From contig CAZIQF010000048.1 of NCBI GenBank assembly GCA_964541525.1, positions 1 through 6,230 of the forward strand: a DNA stretch of 6,230 nt, read 5' to 3'. Position numbers and translations under genes: made by a program. The notes under the pieces are model-generated. The model was not told the DNA's origin. It saw only the letters and a list, made by a program, of their open reading frames with translations, and did no database searches. Of this stretch, positions 5,778 to 6,230 are shown piece by piece; within the stretch, counting starts at the first letter, position 1; the number at the start of each line of letters is the position of its first letter. The DNA comes from UBA1737 sp964541525 (GTDB lineage Bacteria; Bacillota_I; Bacilli_A; ML615J-28; CAG-313).

Positions 5778-5883
5778 ATAAATTTACCTCCTAATTTTAT
5801 TCCAAATAACTATAAAGTTTTTTTGAATTTTCATATATATAACAATTTAATATAGTAAAAGGTGACAAAAAGTTGTATATCTT
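5778..5883 (-). promoter_or_regulatory. Shortened leader of lipoprotein 3
   Basis: From the predicted start near 5884 the leader is about 106 bases. It shares its first half with leader 2 (including TTTTTGTCACCTTTTACTA) and its last bases with the common AGGAGGT start context. It lacks the central 80 or so bases with the TCTCTT/AAGAGA hairpin. The join lies near 5800-5833. Confidence 0.65.
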
Positions 5884-5890
5884 CATATAT

Positions 5891-5920
5891 ATTATACCAT
5901 TTATAAATATAGCATGTCAA
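5891..5920 (-). promoter_or_regulatory. Strong sigma-A promoter for lipoprotein 3
   Basis: On the minus strand TTGACA (5915-5920) and TATAAT (5891-5896) are separated by 18 bp with an extended -10 TG. It is nearly identical to the promoter of lipoprotein 2, differing by one spacer base. Confidence 0.9.
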
Positions 5921-5937
5921 ATTATAATTCTCTTATA

Positions 5938-6007
5938 GGTTCGAGTCCCGTTAAAACATAACATTCGAATCCCGTAAGTTAATAGTTCGAGTCCGTGGTC
6001 AGTCTCC
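5938..6007 (+). repeat. T-loop-like joint repeat, copy 4 (three units)
   Basis: TTCGAR words begin at 5940, 5964 and 5986 (spacing 24 and 22), ending in GTGGTCAGTCTCC at 5995-6007. It differs from copy 3 by one base (5984). The right flank keeps TTAAATCTAAATGTTTCATA, as in copies 1 and 2, before diverging at about 6036. Confidence 0.85.
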
Positions 6008-6026
6008 CCTAGTTATTAAATCTAAA

Positions 6027-6066
6027 TGTTTCATATTTGGGTTTTACGCTACAAAATGTTTCACGA
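6027..6066. other. Possible end of an insertion sequence
   Basis: TGTTTCA occurs twice in direct orientation, at 6027-6033 and 6058-6064, around TTTGGGTTTTACGCTAC. Short repeated TG-starting terminal motifs of this kind are seen in IS21-type elements, and a minus-strand gene with a terminator lies just inside. However, TGTTTCATA is also present beside joint copies 1 and 2, so it may simply belong to the repeat flank. This is a weak call. Confidence 0.2.
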
Positions 6067-6120
6067 TGCAACTTTTAGTAGTAATATAAAATTAAACAAC
6101 AATACAAAAAGATTCATCTC

Positions 6121-6156
6121 AAATAACAAAATTAGTGCAACATCTGCTGCACTAAT
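6121..6156 (-). terminator. Terminator of the right-edge gene
   Basis: On the minus strand ATTAGTGCA (6148-6156) pairs perfectly with TGCACTAAT (6131-6139) over an 8-base loop, followed by TTTGTTATTT. It begins nine bases after the stop codon of the right-edge reading frame. Confidence 0.8.
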
Positions 6157-6164
6157 CTATTATT

Positions 6165-6230
6165 TTAGAATAAATTTCCTGTTTTTAAGTATTCCATTAA
6201 ATTAACATGTTTAATTCCATTTCTTTTTTG
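6165..6230 (-). CDS. 3' end of an unidentified gene, cut by the window edge
   Basis: The last 21 codons of a minus-strand frame run in from the edge and end in TAA at 6165-6167; the peptide ends NLMEYLKTGNLF. A good terminator immediately downstream supports a real gene end. The fragment is too short to assign; it could be the last gene of a mobile element or another unit of the array, but the tail is not one I recognise. Confidence 0.5.
   Translation of the reverse strand, partial: QKRNGIKHVNLMEYLKTGNLF

Larger units (their letters stand above)
5834..6007. repeat. Direct repeat D, right copy (partner 3411-3584)
   Basis: This is the second copy of the 174-base repeat, with mismatches at 5881, 5910 and 5984. 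It carries the promoter of lipoprotein 3 and joint repeat copy 4. To its right, CTAGTTATTAAAT is still shared with the left copy. Confidence 0.9.

Overview
The window is very AT-rich. It encodes lipoproteins with Gram-positive style lipoboxes, uses strong AGGAGG ribosome binding sites and sigma-A type promoters, and has many short U-tailed terminators. Every tryptophan codon I checked in the three lipoproteins and the recombinase is TGG, and no in-frame TGA is needed, so the standard code applies. This suggests a low-GC Bacillota or a code-11 Mollicutes-like lineage (for example Acholeplasma- or RF39-like), not Mycoplasma sensu stricto. The lineage is an inference from composition, not from a marker gene.

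The layout is a chain of modular transcription units read on the minus strand. Four copies of a short repeat built from tRNA T-loop-like words (TTCGARTCC at 22-25 bp intervals) lie at about 95-162, 2050-2157, 3515-3584 and 5938-6007. Each copy sits just upstream of the -35 box of a minus-strand promoter that fires leftward, with an 18-bp spacer and a perfect TATAAT. Copies 1 and 2 are also followed on their right by the three stacked terminators of the preceding unit. The repeats therefore mark the joints between units.

Unit by unit: at the left edge (1-78) there is only a promoter and leader for a gene outside the window. At 348-2048 there is a unit holding lipoprotein 1 (399-1352) and, between promoter and lipoprotein, a small membrane protein (1542-1907). 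At 2193-3497 there is lipoprotein 2 (2373-3272) with a long conserved leader. At 3585-6007 there is lipoprotein 3 (4719-5777) and, on the opposite strand, the only plus-strand gene, a compact serine recombinase (3623-4585). A 174-bp direct repeat with three mismatches (3411-3584 and 5834-6007) brackets the recombinase and lipoprotein 3. At the right edge there are a terminator and the last 21 codons of an unidentified minus-strand gene.

The three lipoproteins share leader or signal-peptide DNA but have unrelated mature parts. Promoters, leaders, terminator stacks and joint repeats are combined in different ways from unit to unit. With a site-specific recombinase embedded at one joint, the best working idea is a lipoprotein cassette array, possibly for surface variation, shuffled at the T-loop-like joints either by the recombinase or by homologous recombination. 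Rearrangement itself is not visible in a single sequence and remains inference.
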